This document shows positions 8,951 to 16,493 of a stretch of DNA of 64,000 bases, piece after piece. The notes under the pieces are model-generated. The model saw only the letters and a list, made by a program, of their open reading frames with translations, was not told the DNA's origin and ran no database searches. How positions within the stretch are numbered: position 1 is the stretch's first letter; the number at the start of each line of letters is the position of its first letter. The translations under genes and the position numbers were made by a program. Source of the stretch: Paludibacteraceae bacterium (GTDB lineage: Bacteria; Bacteroidota; Bacteroidia; Bacteroidales; Paludibacteraceae); assembly GCA_016285885.1 (NCBI GenBank), contig JAEERP010000007.1, forward strand, positions 62,001 through 126,000, read 5' to 3'.

Positions 8951-9001
8951 TCGGCTCAAAACAAGTGTGATTTATGCAATTTTCAGCTCAATGTGAGCCG
9001 A
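8951..9001 (+). promoter_or_regulatory. Probable operator repeats upstream of fic
   Basis: TCGGCTCA (8951-8958) is matched by its exact inverse TGAGCCGA (8994-9001). A third half-site GCTCA (8986-8990) forms a tight palindrome GCTCA-ATG-TGAGC with the latter. The cluster ends 45 bases before the Fic start, and Fic carries an N-terminal winged-helix-like domain, so self-control is possible. Confidence 0.5.
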
Positions 9002-9046
9002 TAATTGAAAAATAATCGCCACATTTGCACCGATTAAACGCTCAAA

Positions 9047-10084
9047 ATGATGGATATTTCAAGAGAGATTCTACAGTTTCTGCACTATCATCCGCTTTCT
9101 TCGCGCGATGAAATAGCAAATGGAACTGCCTTCGATGGTAGCGATGCCACCATGAAACGACTGCTGGCGACAGGTGTTCAGAATGGGGATATTGAGGTAG
9201 AAGGCAAGGCCCGTGCCACTCGTTATCGTCTTTCTAATCAGGCACATCTGTTGATGCCACTCAATCTGGACACCTATTTTGCGACTGAAGTGGACGAGAG
9301 ACAAGTACAGACTTCTTTCAACTTTGAGCTGATTCGTGAACAACTCCCAACCGTCAAGTTATTCACCGATGAAGAGAATACATGTCTGCAGGAGTTACAG
9401 GCAGAGTTTCGCCAGCATGTCAGTGAGATGACCGAGAACGAATACCGCAAGGAGATGGAGCGACTGGGCATCGACCTCAGTTGGAAATCGTCACAGATAG
9501 AGGGCAACACTTATTCTTTGCTGGAGACAGAGCGTCTGCTTCGCGAGAGTAAGACCGCCGATGGCAAAACCAAAGAAGAAGCCATCATGTTGCTCAATCA
9601 CAAGGATGCCTTACGTTTCGTACTTGACAATCCCAACTATCTGCAGACCTTGACGATCAGCCGCATTGAGGATATCCATCAATTGCTCACCAAGGAACTC
9701 TCTGTTGACAGAGGAATTCGCCATCGTCGTGTGGGTATCACCGGCACCAACTACCATCCGTTGGATAATGAATTTCAGATTCGTGAGGCCATGCACGACA
9801 CTTGCGACCTGATAAATAGCAAGGAAAGCATCTTCGAGAAAGCGTTGCTGGCCCTTGTACTCCTGTCGTATATCCAAGCCTTTTCCGATGGCAATAAGCG
9901 CACAGCCCGCATCACCAGCAACTCAATTCTGATTGCCAATGGCTATTGCCCGCTGAGTTTCCGCTCAGTCGATTCTATCGACTACAAGAAGGCGATGCTT
10001 ATCTTTTACGAGCAGAACAACCTCTATGCCTTCAAGCAAATCTTCATCGACCAGTTTGAATTTGCGGTAAGAGAGTATTTTTAA
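9047..10084 (+). CDS. Fic-domain protein with winged-helix N-terminus and altered catalytic motif
   Basis: A 345-residue protein. Residues 1-70 look like a winged helix (EILQFLHYHPLSSRDEIA...RATRYRLS). Residues ~95-345 are a Fic/DOC fold, a family that usually transfers AMP to protein hydroxyls. The inhibitory-helix motif S148-x3-E152-G153-N (SSQIEGN) sits before the core, as in class II self-inhibited Fic proteins. The core motif is Q277-A-F-S-D-G-N-K-R-T-A-R288: the usual first His is Gln and Pro is Ala, while F, D, G-N and R are kept. AMP transfer may thus be lost or changed. The gene appears inserted between a broken gene copy and that copy's terminator. Confidence 0.85.
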   Translation: MMDISREILQFLHYHPLSSRDEIANGTAFDGSDATMKRLLATGVQNGDIEVEGKARATRYRLSNQAHLLMPLNLDTYFATEVDERQVQTSFNFELIREQLPTVKLFTDEENTCLQELQAEFRQHVSEMTENEYRKEMERLGIDLSWKSSQIEGNTYSLLETERLLRESKTADGKTKEEAIMLLNHKDALRFVLDNPNYLQTLTISRIEDIHQLLTKELSVDRGIRHRRVGITGTNYHPLDNEFQIREAMHDTCDLINSKESIFEKALLALVLLSYIQAFSDGNKRTARITSNSILIANGYCPLSFRSVDSIDYKKAMLIFYEQNNLYAFKQIFIDQFEFAVREYF

Positions 10085-10107
10085 TATTATAGGAGGACAA
10101 TATCACG

Positions 10108-10140
10108 TAGGGGACGAAGAATTTTCGCCCCCTATTTTTT
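10108..10140 (+). terminator. Terminator after fic, related to the one at 11898
   Basis: Arms 10108-10118 and 10124-10134 pair with one mismatch, followed by a T run from 10135. The stretch 10082-10145 resembles 11871-11935 after the unknown gene at 11367, from the TAATATT at the stop codon to the T run. Confidence 0.75.
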
Positions 10141-10234
10141 GCAGGCCTCGCATACACTCCATAAAAACGTCACAGCCATAGGATTAGACACAATTAAAAT
10201 CACACAAACACATACAAAATAAAAAAACTATCCA

Positions 10235-10510
10235 TATATTTGCACCGATCTATGGGGAGAAATCCATGGATTGGAAAGGCATTTTTGCATGAAGTCCTAA
10301 TTCTGAAATTTCGCCAAAATTTTTTACGAAGGACGAGTGTAGAACAATGCCGTGTCTATTTTTGTCTATGTAGATTGGGTTTTGCGCCTATACACATAAG
10401 CAAGATGGACGTGGATTGTTTCTATTCTGCGTTTATTTCGTAAGGGTGTTTGGCGATACCTCAGAATTGATGGACGTAAGGCGGAACAAGTCTCACGTCC
10501 TTTCTTTTTA
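10235..10510 (+). ncRNA. Candidate small RNA or long structured leader
   Basis: A perfect -7 box TATATTTG lies at 10235-10242. About 250 bases later an inverted repeat GGACGT (10472-10477) / ACGTCC (10495-10500) is followed by TTTCTTTTTAT, which looks like an intrinsic terminator. No convincing gene lies between. It could be a free RNA or an attenuated leader for the gene at 10560. The -33 site is not recognisable. Confidence 0.35.
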
Positions 10511-10559
10511 TATAACATCCTGAATTCGGAGGCTTATAGGGGGTTATTTAGAGCATACT

Positions 10560-11321
10560 ATGAAATACAAATTAACATTATTGTTGTTAATGCTTTTTAC
10601 TATGACAACAAATGCAAAAGACGGATTGAACAATTTTCTAAACATTTTAGATGCGGTCAACCAAGGGTTACAAGATGCAAATAATAAACGTATTATTGGT
10701 TATGACACCATATACAAAACCGTGACTAAAGACGTAATAGTCGAAAGGAAGTACATGGAAGATGGAAGCATGTCAAACGTTCGCGAGATCTTCGTCCATT
10801 CATGTTCTGTATTACAAGACCCCAAAACCGTCTATACCATCAAGATTCCTCAGGCACAACGAACTGGTTCAACAGAGAAGAAAGTGGTAGGTGTCTCATA
10901 TTGGATATCTGTAGATCAAAGTGCAAGAGAATGTATGAACAAAGCCATTTCAGGATTGACAGAAGCCGGGGTGAAATACTATATGGCAGTCAATGGAATT
11001 GGGACATTTAGCGGGGCATCCAAAATAGTTGCAAACTTCGTTCCTAAAACGAAAGAAAACATACGATATAGGGTCGAATATGACAAGAATGTTGTCGACA
11101 AATGGAGGAAAAGTGATTATAGCGGCGATTTGTTATCTATTAAATCAGACTTTGACGTTTTAGATGTATCAGAAAAAGAAAATGTTTATTTTTGCATGTT
11201 TAATGGCAACTTATATACGAAAGTTTTGGTATATTTGGCTTATACATTCATATACGAGATTGACGAATACGAGACAAGACAAGTAAGAGAAATAGAAGAA
11301 ATAAGGCCTATATATAAATAA
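10560..11321 (+). CDS. Secreted protein of unknown function
   Basis: A 253-residue protein with a clear signal peptide (KLTLLLLMLFTMTTNAKD, cleavage near residue 20). The mature part holds a helical start (NNFLNILDAVNQGLQDAN), a strand-rich middle, and a charged tail ending YETRQVREIEEIRPIYK. I do not recognise the family. Its codon use is more AT-rich than the housekeeping genes around it. It lies in the accessory patch with Fic and the unknown gene at 11367, about 300 bases after a good -7 box, so a long leader or an unseen promoter is implied. It is likely periplasmic or membrane-anchored. Confidence 0.6.
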   Translation: MKYKLTLLLLMLFTMTTNAKDGLNNFLNILDAVNQGLQDANNKRIIGYDTIYKTVTKDVIVERKYMEDGSMSNVREIFVHSCSVLQDPKTVYTIKIPQAQRTGSTEKKVVGVSYWISVDQSARECMNKAISGLTEAGVKYYMAVNGIGTFSGASKIVANFVPKTKENIRYRVEYDKNVVDKWRKSDYSGDLLSIKSDFDVLDVSEKENVYFCMFNGNLYTKVLVYLAYTFIYEIDEYETRQVREIEEIRPIYK

Positions 11322-11366
11322 ACTGACAAATTGGTTGCCTCATTGCGGACTTAAAAACATAGTTCT

Positions 11367-11873
11367 ATGATCACAATCAAGCACAACATCGACAGCAAGC
11401 GTTTCCTCACGTTGTGGGCAAAATATGTACGCACACCCAACATTCTGCAGCATTGCCAGAACTGTATTCACGGACCATACAGCAAGAAATTCGGCTTGAA
11501 AAACCCGAACTTCAACAATGAGACCACAATGACATTTGACGAGACGGACAATTACCAAGCCATCTACTTCTGCGGCATCTCGAAAAAGGAAGCTTCGAAG
11601 GAAATGGTTCACCCTCATAATCCAAACATAGTAATGAAGAGGAATTACCTTCACAATCTTCACTTCGCGATCATTCCGCATGAAGGAGCGAAAGATGTAT
11701 GGGACTTTGAGGAGTGGCACGTGGAGATTGAAGGAGGATACCTCACCCGCATCCCTGAAGAAGAAGAGATACCAGAGAAATACAAACAAGGCATCTATGA
11801 CGATCACTATTACACCTGCCGCATCTTCCGTTGGATGTTAGGGTTCTTCTATCTGCATGAAATCGTGAAATAA
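11367..11873 (+). CDS. Unknown cytoplasmic protein (168 aa)
   Basis: No signal peptide or long hydrophobic segment. The N-terminus reads TIKHNIDSKRFLTLWAKYVR, with a Cys pair (QHCQNCIHG) near residues 30-34 and an acidic stretch (RIPEEEEIPEKYK). It ends with an aromatic block, YYTCRIFRWMLGFFYLHEIVK. That block is conserved almost exactly in the broken copy at 8830-8901, showing the locus once held two versions. I do not know the family. A strong terminator follows at 11898-11930. It could be one gene of a repeated effector or immunity cassette, but nothing here proves it. Confidence 0.65.
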   Translation: MITIKHNIDSKRFLTLWAKYVRTPNILQHCQNCIHGPYSKKFGLKNPNFNNETTMTFDETDNYQAIYFCGISKKEASKEMVHPHNPNIVMKRNYLHNLHFAIIPHEGAKDVWDFEEWHVEIEGGYLTRIPEEEEIPEKYKQGIYDDHYYTCRIFRWMLGFFYLHEIVK

Positions 11874-11897
11874 TATTTTATAGAGACAAATTTATGC

Positions 11898-11930
11898 AGG
11901 GGCGAAAAATCCTTCGTCCCTATTTTTTTT
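11898..11930 (+). terminator. Intrinsic terminator after the 11367 gene
   Basis: Arms 11898-11906 (AGGGGCGAA) and 11913-11921 (TTCGTCCCT) pair fully with one G-T pair, with a 6-base loop and a long T run from 11921. Confidence 0.85.
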
Positions 11931-12021
11931 GCACGCATAGCACACACAAAAAAGAGGAATCATCCGAAGACGATTCCCCTTTCGATAGGATAGCGGAGGG
12001 GCACCCCCACAATCCGCTTTG

Positions 12022-12246
12022 TTATTCCTCCATGACGTCCTCGACCTGTTTTGTGACAGCCGTAGTATCCTCGCCCTCAAAATCCTTCAACTCGCTCTCG
12101 ATCCGTCCCTTCAAGTCATCAGCCGTTTTTTTCACCTTATCTTTAAACCTCTTGCAAGTCTCCCTGCCCTCTTCGGTATTCAACAAATAGTTACCGACCA
12201 AAACTGCGGCGGCGCCTAAGACCGCACCTTTCAAAAAATTTCCCAT
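12022..12246 (-). CDS. YtxH-like small membrane-associated protein
   Basis: A 74-residue protein from the ATG at 12246 (an in-frame GTG at 12270 is possible but poorer). It starts with a glycine-rich hydrophobic helix (FLKGAVLGAAAVLVGNYLL), then NTEEGRETCKRFKDKVKKTADDLKGRIESELKDFEGED, an amphipathic charged helix. This is the pattern of YtxH-domain proteins, small general-stress or envelope-linked proteins of unknown exact role. A well-formed promoter sits just upstream. It is read away from the mini-operon at 12527. Confidence 0.75.
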   Translation of the reverse strand: MGNFLKGAVLGAAAVLVGNYLLNTEEGRETCKRFKDKVKKTADDLKGRIESELKDFEGEDTTAVTKQVEDVMEE

Positions 12247-12275
12247 AGCACATATAGTTTTAATGTTCACGTAAA

Positions 12276-12306
12276 CAAATATAGGAATAAAAATGTAAGA
12301 AACAAC
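12276..12306 (-). promoter_or_regulatory. Promoter of the YtxH-like gene
   Basis: On the minus strand, GTTG (12306-12303), a 19-base spacer and TATATTTG (12283-12276) match the Bacteroidetes promoter. The ATG is 30 bases further on. Confidence 0.75.
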
Positions 12307-12433
12307 GACCGTTGTAAATATTTATACATTATTAACATTGTATATTTATTCGTATAAATATTCTTAATTTATGCAACAATCACCCCAATAATGCATATTT
12401 TAAAATATTTTAACCAAAATAGATGCATATTTA

Positions 12434-12464
12434 TTTGTTAAATAAAAAACAATGCCTATATTTG
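12434..12464 (+). promoter_or_regulatory. Promoter of the three-peptide mini-operon
   Basis: TTTG (12434-12437), exactly 19 bases, then TATATTTG (12457-12464): a perfect match to the family consensus. Two copies of ATGCATATTT lie upstream (near 12392 and 12424), the second just before the -33 site, and could be activator or repressor sites. Confidence 0.85.
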
Positions 12465-12467
12465 CAA

Positions 12468-12489
12468 TGTGATTCAACGAGGAATCACA
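12468..12489 (+). promoter_or_regulatory. 5'-end hairpin or operator in the mini-operon leader
   Basis: TGTGATTC (12468-12475) and GAATCACA (12482-12489) are a perfect 8-base inverted repeat with a 6-base loop. It begins 3 bases after the -7 box, so it would be either an operator over the start point or a hairpin at the very 5' end of the RNA. Confidence 0.6.
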
Positions 12490-12526
12490 TAAATAAAGAA
12501 TAAATAACGCATAAAATTACAAAACT

Positions 12527-12607
12527 ATGGTTACAGCATTGGTATTATCGATCGCAGCTTGCTTCGTAGCAAAGGTAGTCATGACATTCGACACCATCAT
12601 AGGCTGA
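12527..12607 (+). CDS. Tiny hydrophobic peptide 1 (26 aa)
   Basis: A 26-codon frame from ATG 12527 to TGA 12607, reading MVTALVLSIAACFVAKVVM followed by TFDTIIG. It is one membrane-spanning helix with a single Lys at position 16. It lies about 60 bases after a perfect promoter and upstream of a second, related peptide (shared S-I-A-A-x-F-x-x-K-V-x-M). The repeat of the pattern, the promoter and the terminator argue that it is real despite its size. The function is unknown; type I toxin-like, transporter-partner or signal peptides would all look like this. Confidence 0.6.
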   Translation: MVTALVLSIAACFVAKVVMTFDTIIG

Positions 12608-12657
12608 CAAAAAAGGACAAAGAAAACGAGTGATGAACCCTTAAAAATTTTACGATT

Positions 12658-12744
12658 ATGACAGTAGCAACATTTTTGACGATCTCAATCGCCGCAGTTT
12701 TCGGAGTGAAAGTTTATATGGAGATATCTTCCATGAATAAATAA
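12658..12744 (+). CDS. Tiny hydrophobic peptide 2 (28 aa), paralogue of peptide 1
   Basis: A 28-codon frame from ATG 12658 to TAA 12744. It reads MTVATFLTISIAAVFGVKV followed by YMEISSMNK: one hydrophobic helix with a short polar tail. It matches peptide 1 in S-I-A-A, the F, the K-V and the M in register, so the two probably arose by duplication. It begins 51 bases after the stop of peptide 1 and is followed at 12764 by a very basic peptide. No family is known to me. Confidence 0.6.
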   Translation: MTVATFLTISIAAVFGVKVYMEISSMNK

Positions 12745-12763
12745 CCCTTTAACAAGCACAGAA

Positions 12764-12823
12764 ATGGAACAGAATAAGAAACGACGGAAACAGCGAAAGC
12801 GGCCGTACAGCGTACGACAATAG
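12764..12823 (+). CDS. Very basic 19-residue peptide
   Basis: The frame from ATG 12764 to TAG 12823 gives MEQNKKRRKQRKRPYSVRQ, with ten Lys/Arg in 19 residues. It begins 20 bases after peptide 2, and its stop codon overlaps the first arm of the terminator, so it is the last possible gene of this transcript. It could be a nucleic-acid- or membrane-binding peptide, or a leader whose translation affects the terminator. A chance frame cannot be excluded. Confidence 0.45.
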   Translation: MEQNKKRRKQRKRPYSVRQ

Positions 12824-12861
12824 CCTCAATGGACGAACGATGTCAATTGAGGCTTTTTTTT
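12822..12861 (+). terminator. Terminator of the mini-operon
   Basis: AGCCTCAAT (12822-12830) and ATTGAGGCT (12846-12854) form a perfect 9-base stem with a 15-base loop, followed by eight T. Confidence 0.85.
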
Positions 12862-12891
12862 GCTGTTAACCGAACATGTTGCGTTTCAAAA

Positions 12892-13120
12892 ATTGAATTC
12901 GTCGAACTGACGTTTCAAAACTCATAATTCTTAATTCATAATTCTTAATTTCCTTGTGTCGCCCCGTTGGGGCTCATGTCGCATCATGTGCCTTTTTGCA
13001 CAGGGGTTAACACCCCTGCCTGGAGGATATCGCCCCGTTGGGGCTTTGGGATGAGCCGTTCTTCAGGCATATCGTCCATCCCCTGCATTCTAATTGACTT
13101 CGTCGAACTAACGTTTCAAA
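12892..13120. repeat. Interspersed repeat element, copy 1
   Basis: Two direct copies of a ~27-base end unit (near AATTGACTTCGTCGAACTAA then CGTTTCA) lie at 12892-12919 and 13092-13120. Between them are short hairpins: CGCCCCGTTGGGGC at 12960-12973 and 13031-13044, and CAGGGGT-TAAC-ACCCCTG at 13001-13018. The end unit recurs inverted at 48707-48725 and 48829-48847, again around hairpins. It does not code for protein in any convincing frame. Confidence 0.75.
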
Positions 13121-13160
13121 ATTCAAAATTCAAAATTCAAAATTCAAAATTCAAAATTCT
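13119..13160. repeat. Heptamer tandem repeat (AAAATTC)n
   Basis: About six near-perfect copies of AAAATTC follow directly on the repeat element. Together with the element they fill the gap before the fumarase gene. A poor -7-like site (GATATTTG) is seen near 13192. Confidence 0.8.
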
Positions 13161-13263
13161 TAATTATCTAAATTCTCCCCGAAACATCAAGGATATTTGA
13201 AAAAAAAGTTGTTACTTAGTCGCACAAAACGTAGAAACACATAAAACATTAAACAACAGAAAT

Positions 13264-14904
13264 ATGGCTGTAGAATTTAAGTATGCTCCGATGTTTCAAT
13301 TAGGAAAAGACGACACGGAGTACTATCTACTGACGAAAGACTACGTCTCTGTCGGTGATTTTGAAGGAAAACCCATCCTTAAAGTTGAGAAAGAGGGATT
13401 GACCAAGATGGCCAACGCCGCATTCCGCGATGTTTCCTTCCTGTTAAGACGTTCCCACAACCTGCAAGTGGCTAAGATATTGAGCGACCCTGAGGCGAGC
13501 GACAACGACAAGTACGTGGCCCTCACCTTCCTGCGCAACGCGGAAGTGGCCGCCAAAGGCAAATTGCCTCTCTGCCAAGACACAGGTACCGCCATCATCC
13601 ACGGCGAGAAGGGTCAGCAGGTATGGACGGGCTACTGCGACGAAGAGGCTTTGGCGAAGGGTGTCTTCAAGACCTACACCGAAGAGAACCTCCGCTACTC
13701 ACAGAATGCTCCGTTGAGCATGTACGACGAAGTGAACACGAAATGTAACCTGCCCGCGCAGATCGACATCGAGGCGACAGAAGGCATGGAGTACCGCTTC
13801 CTGATGGTCACCAAAGGTGGTGGATCAGCCAACAAGACATACCTCTACCAAGAGACCAAAGCCCGCATCCAGAACCCCGGCACGCTGGTTCCTTTCTTGG
13901 TCGAGAAGATGAAATCACTCGGTACGGCGGCTTGTCCTCCTTACCACATCGCCATCGTCATCGGTGGCACCTCAGCGGAGAAGAACCTGCTGACGGTTAA
14001 ATTGGCCTCCACCCACTACTACGACAGCTTGCCTACATCGGGCGACGAGACGGGCCGCGCCTTCCGTGACATCGAGTTGGAGAAACAACTCCTGGAGGAG
14101 GCACACAAGATCGGTTTGGGTGCCCAATTCGGCGGTAAATACATGGCTCACGACGTACGCGTGGTACGTTTGCCTCGCCACGGCGCCAGCTGCCCTATCG
14201 GCTTGGGCGTAAGCTGCTCAGCGGACAGAAACATCAAGTGCAAGATCAACAAGGACGGTATCTGGATCGAGAAGATGGACGATAAACCATACGAGCTGAT
14301 TCCTGCCGAACTCCGCCAAGCAGGCGAGGGCGACGCTGTGAAGATCAACTTGAACCAGCCGATGAAGGATATCCTGAAGGAACTCTCCAAATACCCTGTA
14401 TCCACCCGTCTCTCCCTGAACGGTACGATCATCGTGGGACGTGACATCGCCCACGCGAAGATCAAGGCTCGTTTGGACGCCGGCGAGGGCATGCCTCAAT
14501 ACCTGAAAGACCATCCGATCTACTACGCAGGACCGGCCAAGACTCCGGAGGGAATGCCTTGCGGAAGTATGGGACCTACCACGGCGGGACGTATGGATCC
14601 ATACGTGGACGAGTTCCAAGACCACGGAGGATCCATGATCATGTTGGCGAAGGGTAACCGTTCACAGGCCGTGACGGACGCCTGCAAGAAGCATGGCGGA
14701 TTCTATTTAGGCTCCATCGGTGGACCGGCCGCCATCTTGGCGCAAAACAACATCAAGAGCATCGAATGCGTGGAGTACCCTGAATTGGGTATGGAAGCCA
14801 TCTGGAAGATCGAGGTGGAAGATTTCCCTGCCTTCATCCTGGTGGACGACAAGGGCAACGATTTCTTCAAGCAACTGAAGCCTTGGTGCGGTTGCAAGAA
14901 ATAA
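13264..14904 (+). CDS. fumA: Class I fumarate hydratase (iron-sulfur)
   Basis: A 546-residue one-chain class I fumarase, which converts fumarate and malate with a [4Fe-4S] cluster. The alpha and beta halves are fused as in FumA/FumB. The three cluster cysteines are visible at C104 ([10 protein letters not shown]), C224 (GTAACPPYH) and C318 (GVSCSADR), at almost the same numbers as in the enterobacterial enzyme. The C-terminal part has the [20 protein letters not shown] region with active-site residues. It fits the reductive branch of the citrate cycle that feeds succinate production in Bacteroidales, and being iron-sulfur it would be oxygen-sensitive. A strong terminator follows. Confidence 0.95.
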   Translation: MAVEFKYAPMFQLGKDDTEYYLLTKDYVSVGDFEGKPILKVEKEGLTKMANAAFRDVSFLLRRSHNLQVAKILSDPEASDNDKYVALTFLRNAEVAAKGKLPLCQDTGTAIIHGEKGQQVWTGYCDEEALAKGVFKTYTEENLRYSQNAPLSMYDEVNTKCNLPAQIDIEATEGMEYRFLMVTKGGGSANKTYLYQETKARIQNPGTLVPFLVEKMKSLGTAACPPYHIAIVIGGTSAEKNLLTVKLASTHYYDSLPTSGDETGRAFRDIELEKQLLEEAHKIGLGAQFGGKYMAHDVRVVRLPRHGASCPIGLGVSCSADRNIKCKINKDGIWIEKMDDKPYELIPAELRQAGEGDAVKINLNQPMKDILKELSKYPVSTRLSLNGTIIVGRDIAHAKIKARLDAGEGMPQYLKDHPIYYAGPAKTPEGMPCGSMGPTTAGRMDPYVDEFQDHGGSMIMLAKGNRSQAVTDACKKHGGFYLGSIGGPAAILAQNNIKSIECVEYPELGMEAIWKIEVEDFPAFILVDDKGNDFFKQLKPWCGCKK

Positions 14905-14926
14905 GATCATAGTCTAAGGACGCACT

Positions 14927-14961
14927 AAAAAATCCGGGAAGAGACGCTTCCCGGATTTTTT
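14927..14961 (+). terminator. Terminator after the fumarase gene
   Basis: A perfect 15-base stem (14927-14941 with 14947-14961) with a 5-base loop, A-rich before and T-rich after. It could work in both directions. Confidence 0.9.
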
Positions 14962-15011
14962 TATTTTATCGTAAAAAGGATATCCGCCGCTCGGGAAGGA
15001 GACGCTTGCCG

Positions 15012-16451
15012 TCACGGCACGAAATAGAGATAATCTTCGCTGACACCATATTTCATCAACGCTTCCCTCACGCACACCTCATCGGTGACGATGAGCAACT
15101 CCTGTTTAAGCACCCACTTCTGGGCAGATTCCATATCTTTAAAGACAAGGTCCGTCTTCATGTGTTTACGGACGTAATCCACTAGCATGATATTGTATTC
15201 CCTTTCATAGATACTCTCACTAAATTTGGACTTGTTAACCTTGAGATACACATACCAATCAAGCATTTTAACATATGTATCCTTCGTGTCCACATCCATA
15301 TTCTCTCTGTGCTTGATATAATGGTGAAACGCCGATTCTAGCCTACGTTCGGCCTCCCTCTTCGCCACCTCCAATTCATCGTCCGCAGGGACCAAGTATC
15401 TACGCAGATTACCACGGACATGGTTTTCCACATAACTTGACAACTTTTCATATAGCACGCCTTGGGCATTATGTCCGAAGACATAAAAATCCTCTTGCCC
15501 CTTCACAGTCATCTTACCCACATACAAAATCATTCTACGGTCATCTTCCCTGACAAGTTCCTCCGCTTGACTCTCCTTTTCAGCCAATAGGTTATACCGC
15601 TCCTTGCCGAACATGTCGAGTTTGAGGCGTTCCAGATCCCTGAGTTGTTTGTTGTCATCCGTCCGATCATGGAAATAAGCTAGCACCACCGCCCGATACC
15701 TCGGGCAATCCCTGTACCGCACCAGGTCCAACACATCCACGAAATGTGGGAATACGAATAGGAGGCAATAAAACATAGAGACGTAGCTCAGCACCGCAAA
15801 ATGCTTTCCAAAGGGGCTGAATCCATCCACATTGAAGTTGGTGGATGAAGCATAGCGGAGTTGTATGAGCAACAATGATAGAGCGATGACAATAGAGAGG
15901 CCCAAAGCCCAGACTAGCCTATGATGGATAAGGGATGCGCCATAATACGTTATCATCGCAAGGGGAACCCCCAAAACCGCGAGGAAAACATGCTTGCGGA
16001 AATCCAAATTTTTCACGGCATCGAATATCAGGTTGACAAGTAACACCAAAAGGACACCTAGTGTCAGGCATAACATGCCGATCAGGAAGGCGTAGTCCAA
16101 ATTCACCTTCTCTGCACTATACATCAGCAAAGAGAGAATGAAGAACATTATCAAGAAAAACAACAATGCTTGGATATACTTCTCCACCTTTCCTGCCGCT
16201 TTCTTATCGCCCGTCAATTCCTCTAGATGCGGCAAGGAAGCGTTCTTATAGAGCTTAACCATCGGCACAGCCATCATAAGGGAAATAAAGACAATGTAGA
16301 GGGCTACGAAAGGATAAATGACAGACTGCGTTGTAGTCCCAGAATACGAATCAAAGAAAAACAACAATAGCGACAGAACGACTAGCCAAAGCATAAACTT
16401 CACCGTCCCCATCGTACCATCCACTTTAGCGGAAACGTTCTTATCATTCAT
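15012..16451 (-). CDS. Multi-span membrane protein of unknown function
   Basis: 479 residues. The first ~240 hold about seven hydrophobic segments (for example FMLWLVVLSLLLFFF, VIYPFVALYIVFISLMM, IQALLFFLIMFFILSLLMY, AFLIGMLCLTLGVLLVLLVNLIF). The rest is a soluble, charged helical domain rich in E, K and R. I do not recognise the family. It is the last gene of a three-gene minus-strand group with two DUF4230 genes, 42 bases after the nearer one, so a shared role at the membrane is plausible. Confidence 0.7.
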   Translation of the reverse strand: MNDKNVSAKVDGTMGTVKFMLWLVVLSLLLFFFDSYSGTTTQSVIYPFVALYIVFISLMMAVPMVKLYKNASLPHLEELTGDKKAAGKVEKYIQALLFFLIMFFILSLLMYSAEKVNLDYAFLIGMLCLTLGVLLVLLVNLIFDAVKNLDFRKHVFLAVLGVPLAMITYYGASLIHHRLVWALGLSIVIALSLLLIQLRYASSTNFNVDGFSPFGKHFAVLSYVSMFYCLLFVFPHFVDVLDLVRYRDCPRYRAVVLAYFHDRTDDNKQLRDLERLKLDMFGKERYNLLAEKESQAEELVREDDRRMILYVGKMTVKGQEDFYVFGHNAQGVLYEKLSSYVENHVRGNLRRYLVPADDELEVAKREAERRLESAFHHYIKHRENMDVDTKDTYVKMLDWYVYLKVNKSKFSESIYEREYNIMLVDYVRKHMKTDLVFKDMESAQKWVLKQELLIVTDEVCVREALMKYGVSEDYLYFVP

Positions 16452-16493
16452 AACCAGCTAATAAACAATTCATTTAACATCAACCAATACATT

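Noticed and set aside
10240-10443. 67-codon plus-strand frame in the fic-downstream gap
   Set aside because: Its start lies inside the -7 box, the composition is unlike that of a gene, and a non-coding RNA fits the promoter and terminator better.
12960-13160. Short direct repeats and palindromes that could suggest a CRISPR array
   Set aside because: Repeat lengths and spacings are irregular, there are no unique spacers of equal size, and the end units recur elsewhere as part of a dispersed element. No cas genes are present.
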